NCBI RefSeq assembly: GCF_015234305.1
Contig: NZ_JADGMI010000003.1
Location: 124,001-188,000 of the forward strand
Length of the DNA: 64,000 bases
Source of the DNA: Superficieibacter sp. 1612_C1
GTDB taxonomy: Bacteria; Pseudomonadota; Gammaproteobacteria; Enterobacterales; Enterobacteriaceae
Reading direction: 5' to 3'
Made by a program: the position numbers and the translations under genes
In this document: positions 9,496-20,581 of the stretch, one piece after another
How the letters are laid out: each line of letters opens with the position of its first letter
Position numbering within the stretch: the stretch's first letter is position 1
The notes under the pieces: generated by a model
Told to the model about the DNA's origin: nothing
Databases searched by the model: none
The model's input: only the letters and a program-made list of their open reading frames with translations

Positions 9496-10797
9496 TTAAC
9501 GTTTACCGCTGTGTAACCAGAACGGCTCCATCGCCATCGCTTCATTGCGGAAGTGTTCGATTTCAATGTGCTGGCGTTTTTTGATGGCGTGCAGCAAACC
9601 CTGCCAGTTCTCCAGCCAGGCCTGTGCCACAACGGGATCGTAATTTCCCGCCAGCAGCGTGATGCTGTCGATATCGCGACTCAGACGGGGGATTTGATCG
9701 CCATAGCTGTCACCCAGCGGATACGCGAAGGTTTTACGCAGTTCCGCCGCATGGCGGGAGAGCGCAATATCCGCATAGCGTTTGAAGGAATCAGCAAATT
9801 TCGTTTGCGCTTTGGCATCGAGGAATGCCTGCCAGCCGCGGGTAATCAGCCACTCGGTCAGATTGAGCTTTGCCAGCGCGATGTTGGCGCTGCTGGCAGC
9901 GGTTTCCGCCGACACATCTGACGCCAGCGTCGCCTCCGAGAGCGTAAGCAGGTCACGTAAGCGAGCGCTCGCTTTACGCGGCACGATACCGCCAAACAGG
10001 GTCAGCGTATGGCGGATCAGGCTAATAGCCGCCTGCACGCCCGCTTTCGCCGCCGCATTGCCGCGCACCCACAGTTCTTCGTGATACTGCCACTGGGAGA
10101 GCGCTTTTTCGAGCGCCGCCTCGAACGCCTGCTCAACGCTGGCTTTGCGCGGCACGCTTAAAATCGTCAGCGGCCTGAGCGGACGCTCCGGGTTGCCCTG
10201 CGCCAGGTGATAACCACGCGCCGCTTTGCTCAGGCTTCCCTGGCGCAGCACCTCCAGATTCACCAGTTGGCGCGCCAGCTTCAAAAGATCCTGCGTTTCG
10301 CCGGACAGTAATTCCAGCTCAAGTTCACCAATCGGCTCCTGCACGTCACCAGCTTTAACTTCACCGCGATCCAGCGCGATTTCAATCCGGCTCGCACCTA
10401 CCTCCACCAGCCACTTTTCGCGCTGGAAATCAGTACTGAACAGCGGCTGCACCTGCTCCGCCAGATGCGCAGGCAGTTCGCCCTGCGGCCAGACTTCAGC
10501 CGGGAAAAGCGACAGATCCAGCTCCGGCTGGCTCAGTTCGATATTGTATTCCGGACGCTGATGCAGGCCACCTACCACGCGTCCAGCAATTTTAATGGTC
10601 ATTTCATAGCGACCATTATTGCCGCGAATGCGCAGCCCCATATCATGCTGGCGCAGCCAGTTATCCGGCGTCTCGTAGTAGATATTGAGCAGCGGACTGG
10701 CAGGAACGTGCTCTGCCGACAGCGTATTCAGGTGGTTGCGCAGCGTCTCAACGCCGTCATGGTTAACGATAAACTTCAATTCGATTTCTTGAGCCAT
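9496..10797 (-). CDS. ygiF: YgiF, inorganic triphosphatase (CYTH-CHAD)
   Basis: 433 aa, identical in length to E. coli YgiF. The N-terminal CYTH domain opens with the ExExK signature EIELKF and forms the triphosphate tunnel that hydrolyses inorganic triphosphate with Mg2+. The C-terminal CHAD domain (about 220-430) is helical and His/Arg/Lys-rich (SLIRHTLTLFGGIVPRKASARLRD) and is thought to bind polyphosphate. It is the first gene of the operon with glnE and hldE. The 230-bp gap to ygiM is shared with divergent transcription. Confidence 0.95.
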   Translation of the reverse strand: MAQEIELKFIVNHDGVETLRNHLNTLSAEHVPASPLLNIYYETPDNWLRQHDMGLRIRGNNGRYEMTIKIAGRVVGGLHQRPEYNIELSQPELDLSLFPAEVWPQGELPAHLAEQVQPLFSTDFQREKWLVEVGASRIEIALDRGEVKAGDVQEPIGELELELLSGETQDLLKLARQLVNLEVLRQGSLSKAARGYHLAQGNPERPLRPLTILSVPRKASVEQAFEAALEKALSQWQYHEELWVRGNAAAKAGVQAAISLIRHTLTLFGGIVPRKASARLRDLLTLSEATLASDVSAETAASSANIALAKLNLTEWLITRGWQAFLDAKAQTKFADSFKRYADIALSRHAAELRKTFAYPLGDSYGDQIPRLSRDIDSITLLAGNYDPVVAQAWLENWQGLLHAIKKRQHIEIEHFRNEAMAMEPFWLHSGKR

Positions 10798-11026
10798 AGC
10801 TGAATTCTTATGATTACGTTGATACGAAAGACAATTAGCACGAACTTACGCGCATCTTTTTTGTCAGTAGATAGTATTTTGCGGCAAAATACCATGAACT
10901 GTGCGTGTTGAAGGCAGAAAAGTTTGACTTCCCGACCCGGATGATTCCGATTGCTGCTTACGCCATTACGTCGTCAGACTGTTGCCACGACATTCGTTCC
11001 ACTTCCATGACAATAACGATGATCTA

Positions 11027-11647
11027 ATGCCTAAATTACGCCTTATTGCCTTAACTTTATTGACGCTCAGCGTTTCCACCGTCTCTCATGGTGAAGAAAA
11101 GCGTTACGTTTCGGATGAACTGAACACCTGGGTACGTAGCGGCCCGGGCGATAATTATCGTCTCGTTGGCACAGTAAATGCCGGCGAAGAAGTCGCCCTG
11201 CTCCAGACGGATGCAGGCACCAATTATGGTCAGGTGCGCGACAGCAGCGGCCGTACCGCGTGGATCCCGCTGAAAGAGCTGAATGCCGAGCCGAGCCTGC
11301 GCTCGCGCGTGCCGGACCTGGAAAATCAGGTGAAGACCCTGACCGATAAGCTGAACGGCATCGACACCACCTGGAATCAGCGTACCGCTGAAATGCAGCA
11401 AAAAGTGGCGCAGAGTGATAGCGTCATTAACGGCCTGAAAGACGAAAACCAGAAGCTTAAGAATGAGCTTATTGTGGCGCAGAAAAAGGTTAGCGCCGCT
11501 AATTTGCAGCTTGATGACAAGCAGCGCACCATCATTATGCAGTGGTTTATGTACGGTGGCGGCGTGCTGGGTATCGGGCTGATTCTGGGGCTGGTGCTGC
11601 CGCATATGATCCCAAGCCGCAAGCGCAAAGACCGCTGGATGAATTAA
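11027..11647 (+). CDS. ygiM: YgiM, SH3b-domain membrane-anchored protein (TIGR04211 family)
   Basis: 206 aa from ATG 11027, identical in length to E. coli YgiM. An upstream in-frame ATG at 10982 gives a poor N terminus. A cleavable signal peptide (MPKLRLIALTLL..., ending around SHG-EE) is followed by a bacterial SH3 domain (WVRSGPGDNYRLVGTVNAGE). Next comes a coiled coil of about 80 residues, then a C-terminal membrane helix (GGGVLGIGLILGLVLPHMI) with the basic tail SRKRKDR. SH3b domains commonly bind cell wall. It is followed by cca 68 bp downstream, as in E. coli. Confidence 0.93.
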   Translation: MPKLRLIALTLLTLSVSTVSHGEEKRYVSDELNTWVRSGPGDNYRLVGTVNAGEEVALLQTDAGTNYGQVRDSSGRTAWIPLKELNAEPSLRSRVPDLENQVKTLTDKLNGIDTTWNQRTAEMQQKVAQSDSVINGLKDENQKLKNELIVAQKKVSAANLQLDDKQRTIIMQWFMYGGGVLGIGLILGLVLPHMIPSRKRKDRWMN

Positions 11648-11715
11648 GCCAAATTCGCCTTCTCCTCTACACTTACGTATGATTCGGGAACAGACAACGC
11701 GTGAGGAGAGGTGTA

Positions 11716-12957
11716 GTGAAGAGTTATCTGGTCGGTGGCGCAGTCAGGGACGGGTTATTAGGGCTACCGATTAAAGACCGGGATTGGGTCGTGGTTGGCG
11801 CTACACCGCAGCAAATGCTCGACGCGGGCTACCTTCAGGTAGGCCGCGATTTCCCCGTGTTTCTCCATCCTGAAAGCCGCGAGGAGTATGCGCTGGCGCG
11901 CACCGAGCGCAAATCCGGCTCCGGCTATACGGGGTTTACCTGCTACGCTGCCCCGGACGTTACCCTCGAAGACGATTTACAGCGCCGCGACCTGACGGTC
12001 AACGCGCTCGCCCAGGATACCGACGGTAAACTTATCGATCCGTATCACGGGCAGGCGGACCTGCAAAACCGCCTCCTGCGCCACGTCTCCCCCGCCTTCA
12101 GTGAAGATCCACTGCGCGTGCTGCGCGTGGCGCGCTTCGCCGCTCGCTATGCGCACCTGAGTTTTCGCATCGCCGATGAAACGATGGCGCTGATGCGTGA
12201 GATGACCGCCGCGGGCGAACTGGAACATCTGACGCCCGAGCGGGTGTGGAAAGAGACGGAAGGTGCCCTCGGCACGCATAATCCACAGGTCTATTTTCAG
12301 GTCCTGCGCGACTGCGGCGCACTGAAAGTGCTGTTTCCTGAACTGGATGTGTTATTCGGCATTCCCGCCCCGGCAAAATGGCATCCGGAAATCGATACCG
12401 GCATCCATACCCTGATGACGCTTTCTATGGCGGCGATGCTCAGTCCGGAGATTGATGTGCGCTTCGCTACCCTGTGCCACGATCTCGGCAAGGGTCTGAC
12501 GCCCAAAGAACTGTGGCCGCGGCATCATGGTCACGGTCCGGCGGGCGTCCGTCTGGTCAACGCGATCTGCGCGCGTCTGCGGGTGCCGAACGACATTCGC
12601 GATCTGGCAAAGCTGGTGGCGGAGTATCACGATCTCATCCATACCTTCCCGCTGCTACAGCCGAAAACCATTGTTAAACTGTTTGATTCCATCGACGCCT
12701 GGCGCAAGCCGCAGCGCGTGGAGCAGATCGCGCTGACCAGCGAAGCCGATGTGCGGGGTCGCACCGGTTTTGAAAGCAATGCGTATCCGCAAGGACGCCA
12801 GCTGCGCGCCGCCTGGGAGGTTGCCCGTGCAGTACCGGTAAGCGAGGTGGTGAAAGCAGGATTTCAGGGGCCGGAGATCAGGGAAGAGTTAACCCGACGC
12901 CGTATCCGGGCCGTGGCCCAGTGGAAAGATAAAAACTGCCCTCAACCGGAAGGCTGA
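11716..12957 (+). CDS. cca: Multifunctional CCA-adding tRNA nucleotidyltransferase
   Basis: 413 aa from GTG 11716, chosen because E. coli Cca starts with [11 protein letters not shown] at the same point and because GAGGAGAGG lies just upstream. The frame itself extends to 11701. The enzyme adds or repairs the 3' CCA of tRNAs. The N-terminal class II nucleotidyltransferase shows [10 protein letters not shown] and the catalytic aspartates of DRDW. The C-terminal HD domain (CHDLGKG, HHGHG, about residues 250-290) gives the 2',3'-cyclic phosphodiesterase and phosphatase activity found in gamma-proteobacteria. Confidence 0.96.
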   Translation: MKSYLVGGAVRDGLLGLPIKDRDWVVVGATPQQMLDAGYLQVGRDFPVFLHPESREEYALARTERKSGSGYTGFTCYAAPDVTLEDDLQRRDLTVNALAQDTDGKLIDPYHGQADLQNRLLRHVSPAFSEDPLRVLRVARFAARYAHLSFRIADETMALMREMTAAGELEHLTPERVWKETEGALGTHNPQVYFQVLRDCGALKVLFPELDVLFGIPAPAKWHPEIDTGIHTLMTLSMAAMLSPEIDVRFATLCHDLGKGLTPKELWPRHHGHGPAGVRLVNAICARLRVPNDIRDLAKLVAEYHDLIHTFPLLQPKTIVKLFDSIDAWRKPQRVEQIALTSEADVRGRTGFESNAYPQGRQLRAAWEVARAVPVSEVVKAGFQGPEIREELTRRRIRAVAQWKDKNCPQPEG

Positions 12958-12962
12958 GGGCC
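12932..12962 (-). terminator. Terminator between convergent cca and uppP
   Basis: CCCTCA (12939-12944) pairs with TGAGGG (12955-12960). On the minus strand the hairpin is followed by a run of five T, so it mainly serves uppP. It lies within the last codons of cca. Confidence 0.7.
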
Positions 12963-12967
12963 GGATC

Positions 12968-13789
12968 TTACATAAAGACCGCGTAAACCGCTGCCGCCAC
13001 GATAAAGCGGTAGATGGCGAACGGAATAAACGAAATCCGTTTGATGATGTGCAGGAAGGTTTTGATGGCGATCAGCGCCACTACGAAGGCGGTGATGAAG
13101 CCCACGGCAAACATCGGGATATCCGCAACCGACAGAAAACCAATGCTCTTATAGAGGTCCAGCGCGGTAGCCCCCATCATCATCGGCACCGCCAGCAGGA
13201 ACGAGAATTCAGACGCCGCGTAGCGGCTGACGCCCATCAGCATCCCGCCGGAAATGGTCGCCCCGGAGCGGGAGAACCCCGGCCACAGCGCCAGACACTG
13301 AAAACAGCCGATCATAAACGCCTGACGATACGTCATATCGTCGACGCCCACCGCACGCGGCTCTTTCGGCTTCAGGCATTCGGCAGCAATCAGTAACAGG
13401 CCACCGACAACCAGCGCATACATCACGTTAATCGGGTTAAACAACGATTTAATCGTGTCATGGAATACCAGACCCAGCACCACCGCCGGGATCATCCCAA
13501 GGAGAATGTGAATAAGCGACAGGCGACCTTTTCCGGTCCCTTCATGCTGCGGCTTGCGGCCAAAATGGATACCAATCAGGCCAAACAGACGACGCCAGAA
13601 CATCACCACCACTGCCAGAATCGAACCTAACTGGATGACCACTTCAAAGGTTTTCGCCGTTTCGCCTTCAAAGCCCAGCAGGTGGCCGACGATAATCATG
13701 TGACCGGTACTGGAAACAGGCAGGAACTCTGTCAATCCTTCGACCACGCCCAATATCGCCGCAATCAGCAGCGAATGCATATCGCTCAT
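12968..13789 (-). CDS. uppP: Undecaprenyl-diphosphatase UppP (BacA)
   Basis: 273 aa from ATG 13789, the E. coli length. An in-frame TTG three bases earlier is not needed. This integral membrane enzyme removes a phosphate from undecaprenyl diphosphate, recycling the lipid carrier for peptidoglycan and LPS, and gives bacitracin resistance when overexpressed. Signature motifs are [14 protein letters not shown] near the N terminus (glutamate-rich motif) and [13 protein letters not shown] around residue 170, containing the catalytic Arg/Ser region. Eight or more hydrophobic helices are evident. Confidence 0.97.
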   Translation of the reverse strand: MSDMHSLLIAAILGVVEGLTEFLPVSSTGHMIIVGHLLGFEGETAKTFEVVIQLGSILAVVVMFWRRLFGLIGIHFGRKPQHEGTGKGRLSLIHILLGMIPAVVLGLVFHDTIKSLFNPINVMYALVVGGLLLIAAECLKPKEPRAVGVDDMTYRQAFMIGCFQCLALWPGFSRSGATISGGMLMGVSRYAASEFSFLLAVPMMMGATALDLYKSIGFLSVADIPMFAVGFITAFVVALIAIKTFLHIIKRISFIPFAIYRFIVAAAVYAVFM

Positions 13790-13879
13790 CAAGTAAACCC
13801 CTAAAAGATAAATGAATGAAGTCTAAAATAATCCTGCATTATGACCAGCATTATCGCGCTGCGTTTAATAATACTTTAT

Positions 13880-14248
13880 TTAAATGTTTTCTTTAGGAAT
13901 ATTGCCACGCTCAATGATTACGCCAACACTTGCCGCGCGCGCCACCGCCCCTGGCTTACTGACTTTGATGCGCACCCACGGTGACGGAAAACGTTCCAGT
14001 AGCAGAGTCGCAACTTCTTCTGCGACGCGCTCGACCAGCGCAAAGCGCCCACCTTCCACATGGCTGACCACCAGCTCGCTGACATCGGCGTAGCTCAGAC
14101 AATCCGCAACGTCGTCGCTGGCCGCCGCCTTGCGGTTATCCCACGCCATTTCGATATCGAACATGAGCTTTTGTTCGATAGTTTGCTCCCAGTCATAAAC
14201 ACCAATAGTGGTGATTACCGAAAGTTGCTCTATAAATACAATATCCAT
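13880..14248 (-). CDS. folB: Dihydroneopterin aldolase/epimerase
   Basis: 122 aa, E. coli FolB length. It cleaves 7,8-dihydroneopterin to 6-hydroxymethyl-dihydropterin and glycolaldehyde in folate synthesis, and can epimerise to dihydromonapterin. The start MDIVFIEQLSVITTIGVYDWE is characteristic. The conserved SYADVSELVVSHVE, the VERVAEE helix and the lysine in VRIKVSKPGA carry the pterin-binding Glu and catalytic Lys. It is transcribed divergently from plsY. Confidence 0.96.
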   Translation of the reverse strand: MDIVFIEQLSVITTIGVYDWEQTIEQKLMFDIEMAWDNRKAAASDDVADCLSYADVSELVVSHVEGGRFALVERVAEEVATLLLERFPSPWVRIKVSKPGAVARAASVGVIIERGNIPKENI

Positions 14249-14355
14249 CGTGACCTGCCTGCTTTTTGGCTAAACCGGATACCACTTCCGGCGAATTATG
14301 CGTATTATCCACAGATGCAGAGAATAAACCGATTTTTTCTAAACGGAACAGCGTT

Positions 14356-14994
14356 ATGAGTGCAATCGCGCCTGGAATGATCTTCTTTGCCTACCTTTGC
14401 GGCTCAATTTCCAGCGCCATTCTGGTCTGCCGCATTGCAGGTTTACCCGATCCGCGCGACAGCGGCTCCGGTAATCCAGGGGCGACCAATGTTTTACGAA
14501 TTGGCGGCAAGGGAGCAGCCGTAACCGTACTGATTTTTGATGTCTTAAAAGGCATGCTGCCGGTCTGGGGCGCGTATGCTCTGGGCCTTGCGCCGTTCTG
14601 GCTGGGGCTAATTGCCATCGCCGCCTGCCTCGGGCACATCTGGCCGGTCTTCTTCCATTTTCGCGGTGGCAAAGGTGTCGCGACGGCCTTCGGTGCCATT
14701 GCGCCTATCGGCTGGGATCTGACCGGCGTAATGGCCGGAACCTGGCTGCTGACGATTTTGCTGAGCGGCTACTCCTCGCTGGGTGCTATCGTTAGCGCAT
14801 TGATCGCGCCCTTCTACGTCTGGTGGTTCAGACCGGAATTCACCTTTCCGGTGTCGATGCTGTCGTGCCTGATCCTGCTACGTCACCACGACAACATCCA
14901 GCGGCTCTGGCGTCGTCAGGAGACCAAAATCTGGACCCGGCTGAAGAAGAGAAAGCAAAAAGACGCGAATGGGGATAGCGGGCGTAATGCCTGA
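14356..14994 (+). CDS. plsY: Acyl-phosphate:glycerol-3-phosphate acyltransferase PlsY
   Basis: 212 aa from ATG 14356 (E. coli 205). The longer frame from 14266 runs through the divergent folB promoter and is rejected. This inner-membrane enzyme transfers an acyl group from acyl-phosphate to glycerol 3-phosphate. The three motifs are visible: [10 protein letters not shown] (motif 1), FRGGKGVAT (motif 2, phosphate binding) and the loop after SLGAIVSAL (motif 3). The C terminus runs into a REP element: the stop TGA at 14992 lies inside the REP head, which lengthens the hydrophilic tail. Confidence 0.95.
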   Translation: MSAIAPGMIFFAYLCGSISSAILVCRIAGLPDPRDSGSGNPGATNVLRIGGKGAAVTVLIFDVLKGMLPVWGAYALGLAPFWLGLIAIAACLGHIWPVFFHFRGGKGVATAFGAIAPIGWDLTGVMAGTWLLTILLSGYSSLGAIVSALIAPFYVWWFRPEFTFPVSMLSCLILLRHHDNIQRLWRRQETKIWTRLKKRKQKDANGDSGRNA

Positions 14995-15099
14995 TGGCGC
15001 TTCGCTTATCAGGCCTACAAAATGTCCCGACATCATGCCGCAATAAGAAATGACCATCCTTTCGTAGGCCGGATAAGGCGCAGCCGCCATCCGGCATTA
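14987..15099. repeat. REP/BIME overlapping the plsY 3' end
   Basis: TGCCTGATGGCGCTTCGCTTATCAGGCCTAC and the inverted GTAGGCCGGATAAGGCGCAGCCGCCATCCGGCA flank a 40-bp spacer. The first unit contains the last codons and stop of plsY. Confidence 0.8.
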
Positions 15100-15163
15100 C
15101 CCAGCCTCGGCCCCTTGCGTTCTCTCCCTCTTTGTTGCACTCCCGTTATGACTTATAACCAAA

Positions 15164-15179
15164 TGTGATTTAGCTCACT
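15164..15179 (+). promoter_or_regulatory. Candidate CRP (cAMP receptor protein) site
   Basis: TGTGATTTAGCTCACT is a near-consensus CRP site (TGTGA-N6-TCACA, one mismatch) in the 190-bp gap before the MFS transporter gene. It argues for catabolite control of that transporter. No well-placed -10 could be identified with confidence. Confidence 0.6.
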
Positions 15180-15187
15180 TTCTGACG

Positions 15188-16699
15188 ATGGGTACTCTTT
15201 CGAAACACATCGACAACATAACTCGACAAAAAATGACTGAAATCACTGAATCTGCTGCCGTTGCAACGGCGGGCAACGCCCCCGACGGCGACATTAAATG
15301 GGTGCGGAACGCCTCTGACGTCACGCAACTGGTGAACGCCGGATCGCAGGGACGCGCTAACGCCCGGATCGTCATTGGCATCGCGCTGGGCGGCATTTTC
15401 CTCGACGCTTACGATCTCGGCGCGCTGGCGTTTGGCATTAAAGATATTACCCGCGAGTTTAACCTGACGCCCGCTGGCACCGGAATGGTGGCGTCGGCCA
15501 TCACCTTCGGCGCGATTGTCGGCGCGTTAATTGGTGGCTATCTGACCGATAAAATCGGCCGCTACCGGGTGTTTATGGCCGACATGATCTTCTTTGTGGT
15601 CGCCGCTATCGCCTGCGCCTTTGCGCCGAACGAATACGCGCTCGCTGGCGCGCGCTTTGTGATGGGATTAGGCGTGGGGATAGACCTGCCCGTAGCCATG
15701 GCTTTCCTGAGCGAATTCGCCAGGCTGAAAGGCCCCGGCAACAAAGCCGCCAGCGTCGCCATGTGGTGCCCAACGTGGTACGCCGCCATCAGCATTTCCT
15801 ACCTGCTGGTACTCTTCTTCTATGCCGTTCTGCCGGAAAGCCACAGCGACTGGCTGTGGCGGATCATCCTCGGCTTTGGGGCCATTCCCGCGCTGGTGAT
15901 TATCGCCATTCGTAGCCGCTATATGAGCGAATCTCCGGTGTGGGCGGCAAATCAGGGCAACCTGAAAGAAGCTGCATCAATATTGCGCAAGGCCTACAAC
16001 ATTAACGCTCACGTTCCGCAGGATGCGCTGGATCGGCCTGCGCCGGTGGTTAACAAGGCCAAATGGCAAAACTATCTGGATCTGTTTCGCGGCGTGTATT
16101 TACGCCGCACCACGCTGGCGACGCTGCTGTCGGTCGTCTCGTCGTTTGCCTATAACGCCGTGGCGTTTGGTCTGCCGGTGATCATCTCCAGCTTCTTCGT
16201 GCAGTCGATGCTCACCACCATTCTGATTTCGCTGGCGCTGAACCTGCTGTTTGCCTTCGTGGGCGGCTTGCTGGCCGTGCGTCTGGTGCCGCGCTTCGGC
16301 GCATGGCGGATGTCGCTCGGCGGCTATGCCTGTCAACTCATTGCGCTGCTGGTGCTGGCGCTGATTGGCCGACCAGAAGGCGCGGCGGAAGGTGTGGCCT
16401 CAGTCGCGATGCTGGCGCTGTTTTTATTCGGTCAGGGGTTTGGACCGGGCGCGCATACCATGGCGTTCGCCTCTCTCAGCTATCCGACTTCGCTGCGCGG
16501 CGTTGGCGTGGGTCTTAACCAGACGCTGATGCGCAGCAGCTCCACGTTGTCGCTGTTCCTGTTCCCGCTGCTGGTGGCCTCGCTGGATACCGCCGTGTTC
16601 TGGATCATCGCCCTCGCCCCGTTGATTGGTCTGGTATCACTTCTGGCGATCCGCTGGGAGCCGTCAGGCTACGATATTGACGCCGAAGATTATCGGTAA
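15188..16699 (+). CDS. MFS transporter, sugar-porter-like, substrate unknown
   Basis: Up to 503 aa. ATG 15188 is only eight bases after the CRP-like site, so the in-frame ATG at 15233 (MTEITESAAV) may be the real start; neither has a strong ribosome site. About twelve hydrophobic segments follow a 45-residue soluble N terminus. The loop 2-3 motif GGYLTDKIGRYR and RFVMGLGVGIDLPVAMAFLSE are typical of the YgcS/YaaU group of metabolite:H+ symporters. E. coli carries ttd (tartrate) genes at this place; here the transporter stands alone before the urease operon. Substrate is not deducible. Confidence 0.82.
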   Translation: MGTLSKHIDNITRQKMTEITESAAVATAGNAPDGDIKWVRNASDVTQLVNAGSQGRANARIVIGIALGGIFLDAYDLGALAFGIKDITREFNLTPAGTGMVASAITFGAIVGALIGGYLTDKIGRYRVFMADMIFFVVAAIACAFAPNEYALAGARFVMGLGVGIDLPVAMAFLSEFARLKGPGNKAASVAMWCPTWYAAISISYLLVLFFYAVLPESHSDWLWRIILGFGAIPALVIIAIRSRYMSESPVWAANQGNLKEAASILRKAYNINAHVPQDALDRPAPVVNKAKWQNYLDLFRGVYLRRTTLATLLSVVSSFAYNAVAFGLPVIISSFFVQSMLTTILISLALNLLFAFVGGLLAVRLVPRFGAWRMSLGGYACQLIALLVLALIGRPEGAAEGVASVAMLALFLFGQGFGPGAHTMAFASLSYPTSLRGVGVGLNQTLMRSSSTLSLFLFPLLVASLDTAVFWIIALAPLIGLVSLLAIRWEPSGYDIDAEDYR

Positions 16700-16703
16700 T
16701 CCT

Positions 16704-16731
16704 CCTCAAACGGCGCAGAAATGCGCCGTTT
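16704..16731 (+). terminator. Terminator hairpin, copy 1 of a duplicated 28-bp unit
   Basis: AAACGGCGCAGAAATGCGCCGTTT is a perfect hairpin (AAACGGCGCA / TGCGCCGTTT) directly after the MFS gene. The same 28 bp, including the preceding CCTC, recur at 16838-16865, 134 bp further on. Confidence 0.75.
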
Positions 16732-16865
16732 CAGAACGCTGACAAAGTGGGTTGTCAGGGGAAACACCGGGATTGGGTTCCCGGAGGGAGGCCCAACCCG
16801 GTGGTCGCCCCGTGTTCCACGGACGGTTTGTCATCAACCTCAAACGGCGCAGAAATGCGCCGTTT
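16732..16865 (+). repeat. 134-bp duplicated unit with second terminator copy
   Basis: This stretch ends with an exact second copy (16838-16865) of the hairpin at 16704-16731. In between is another imperfect inverted repeat (CACCGGGATTGGG and CCCAACCCGGTG). No gene is supported; a short frame crossing the repeat has no ribosome site. It may be a small mobile repeat whose insertion duplicated the terminator. Confidence 0.5.
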
Positions 16866-16953
16866 TGTCATCCATCCATAAGCGACTTGTATGACCGCGT
16901 TGATTTCCGCCAGGGCATACTAAAACAGTATATCGCGAGCGGACGGATGGAGC

Positions 16954-17781
16954 ATGGTTGTTACCCAGGTCACTGATAAAACGTATAAAGGCTGGCAGGC
17001 ATCGCTTGCATTGCAGTTTTGTCATACCGCGGAAAAAACCCTTCTGCGCTCCGCCCGCCACAGCGGTCCGCTCACCGTACAGCGGCCTTTTTATCCTGAA
17101 GGCGATACCTGCCATCTCTATCTGCTGCACCCTCCCGGCGGAATTGTCGGCGGTGACGAGTTGACGATTACCGTCAGCCTCGATCCCGCAAGCCATGCGC
17201 TACTGACGATGCCGGGCGCGAGCAAATTTTATCGCAGCGGCGGTGCTACGGCCCGGCTGAATCAGCGCTTCGATCTCGCCCCTGATGCCACACTGGAATG
17301 GCTGCCGCAGGATGCGATTTTCTTCCCCGGCGCGCAGGCCCGCGTGCAAACCGTTTTTCATCTCAGCGAGGGTTCGCGGCTGCTGGCGTGGGATCTGCTG
17401 TGCCTTGGCCGCCCGGTCATCGGCGAGTCTTTTAGCCGTGGGCAACTGGACAACCGACTGGAAGTCTGGAAAGACGGCGTGCCGCTGCTGATTGAACGTC
17501 TGCACCTGGCGGACGGCGATCTGTCGCCCGTGGCGAACCAACCGTGGGTCGGCACGCTGCTGTTTTACCCGGCCACTGAAATGCTACTGGACGCCGTGCG
17601 TGAAAGGCTCGCTCCGCTGGGCGCGTTTGCTGGCGCGACCCTCGTCGACGGCCTTCTGACCGTGCGGTTTCTCAGCGATGACAATTTAATTTGCCAGCGG
17701 GCGATGCGCGACATCTGGCGTTTTATGCGTCCTCACCTGCTGCAAAAACCGCCCGTACTCCCCCGTATCTGGCAGACATAA
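16954..17781 (+). CDS. ureD: Urease accessory protein UreD
   Basis: 275 aa. UreD is the scaffold that binds apo-urease and, with UreF and UreG, forms the complex that delivers nickel to the active site. Family features seen are the N-terminal GWQASLALQF, the block LHPPGGIVGGDELTI (about residue 60) and PGASKFYRS. It is the first gene of ureDABCEFG, followed by ureA after 9 bp, as in Klebsiella. No regulator gene (ureR) is adjacent, so nitrogen control via Nac/NtrC is possible but not shown. Confidence 0.94.
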   Translation: MVVTQVTDKTYKGWQASLALQFCHTAEKTLLRSARHSGPLTVQRPFYPEGDTCHLYLLHPPGGIVGGDELTITVSLDPASHALLTMPGASKFYRSGGATARLNQRFDLAPDATLEWLPQDAIFFPGAQARVQTVFHLSEGSRLLAWDLLCLGRPVIGESFSRGQLDNRLEVWKDGVPLLIERLHLADGDLSPVANQPWVGTLLFYPATEMLLDAVRERLAPLGAFAGATLVDGLLTVRFLSDDNLICQRAMRDIWRFMRPHLLQKPPVLPRIWQT

Positions 17782-17790
17782 GAGACTCCT

Positions 17791-18093
17791 ATGGAACTGA
17801 CGCCGAGAGAAAAAGATAAGCTGCTGTTATTCACTGCCGCGCTTGTGGCGGAAAGACGCCTCGCCCGCGGCCTGAGGCTTAACTATCCGGAAGCCGTGGC
17901 GCTGATCAGCGCGTTCATTATGGAAGGCGCGCGCGACGGCAAAAGCGTGGCGGCGCTGATGGAAGACGGTCGCCATGTCTTAACCCGCGATCAGGTGATG
18001 GAAGGCATCCCGGAAATGATCCCCGACATTCAGGTCGAGGCTACGTTCCCGGACGGATCGAAGCTGGTCACCGTTCATCATCCGATTAGTTGA
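17791..18093 (+). CDS. ureA: Urease gamma subunit
   Basis: 100 aa, the exact family length. The smallest structural subunit of the (UreABC)3 urease. It starts [20 protein letters not shown] and contains the conserved [11 protein letters not shown] and [14 protein letters not shown], typical of the gamma chain. It precedes ureB by 9 bp. Confidence 0.97.
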   Translation: MELTPREKDKLLLFTAALVAERRLARGLRLNYPEAVALISAFIMEGARDGKSVAALMEDGRHVLTRDQVMEGIPEMIPDIQVEATFPDGSKLVTVHHPIS

Positions 18094-18102
18094 GGGGGAA
18101 GC

Positions 18103-18415
18103 ATGATCCCAGGCGAATATAAGATCCAGCGCGGCGAGATCGAAATCAACGCAGGCCGTCCGACCCTGATCGTGGTGGTTGAAAACCACGGCGATCGTCC
18201 CGTTCAGGTTGGATCGCACTATCACTTCTACGAGGTCAACCCGGCGCTGAAATTCGATCGCGAACGCTGCAAAGGCTACCGGCTGAATATCGCCGCCGGC
18301 ACGGCAGTGCGTTTTGAGCCAGGACAAAAGCGCGAGGTGACGCTGGTGGCGGTGGCGGGCGCGCGGCGCATCTTTGGTTTTCGCGGTGAGGTAATGGACC
18401 GCCTGGAGGCAGACC

Positions 18416-18423
<8 letters not shown>
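18103..18423 (+). CDS. ureB: Urease beta subunit
   Basis: 106 aa. Structural beta chain beginning [16 protein letters not shown], with the conserved [17 protein letters not shown] and [10 protein letters not shown]. The 3' end overlaps the start of ureC by 8 bp, so translation is probably coupled. Confidence 0.97.
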
Positions 18424-20119
<1,696 letters not shown>

Positions 20120-20128
20120 GGAGTCGCT

Positions 20129-20581
20129 ATGCTCTATTTAACCACGCGGATTGACGCCCCCGCCCGGATTACGGCGACGGTAACGCTCCCCATCGACGTG
20201 CGGGTGAAAAGCCGGGCCAAAGTGACGCTCAGCGACGGGCGCGAAGCCGGGCTGATATTGCCGCGCGGCTTGATGCTGCGCGGCGGCGATGTGCTCAGCA
20301 GCGACGACGGGCTGGAGAGGGTTGAGGTGATCGCCGCCGATGAACCGGTCTCCATCGTGCGCTGCGACGATCCTTTCCTGCTCGCCAGAGCCTGTTATCA
20401 CCTCGGCAACCGCCACGTTCCGCTACAGATCCTGCCGGGCGAACTGCGCTACCACCACGATCACGTGCTGGACGATATGCTGCGTCAGTTCGCGCTGGAG
20501 GTGACATTCGCTCAGGTACCGTTTGAGCCGGAGGCCGGGGCGTATTCCGGCGAAGCCCACGCACATTCGCACGCGCACTAA
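20129..20581 (+). CDS. ureE: Urease accessory protein UreE (nickel metallochaperone)
   Basis: 150 aa. It binds Ni2+ and passes it to UreG. The C terminus ends with a short histidine tail (AHAHSHAH), shorter than the long His-rich tail of Klebsiella UreE, so fewer Ni2+ ions may be stored. The core segment [14 protein letters not shown] contains the conserved His of the dimer-interface nickel site. ureF begins directly after its stop. Confidence 0.95.
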   Translation: MLYLTTRIDAPARITATVTLPIDVRVKSRAKVTLSDGREAGLILPRGLMLRGGDVLSSDDGLERVEVIAADEPVSIVRCDDPFLLARACYHLGNRHVPLQILPGELRYHHDHVLDDMLRQFALEVTFAQVPFEPEAGAYSGEAHAHSHAH

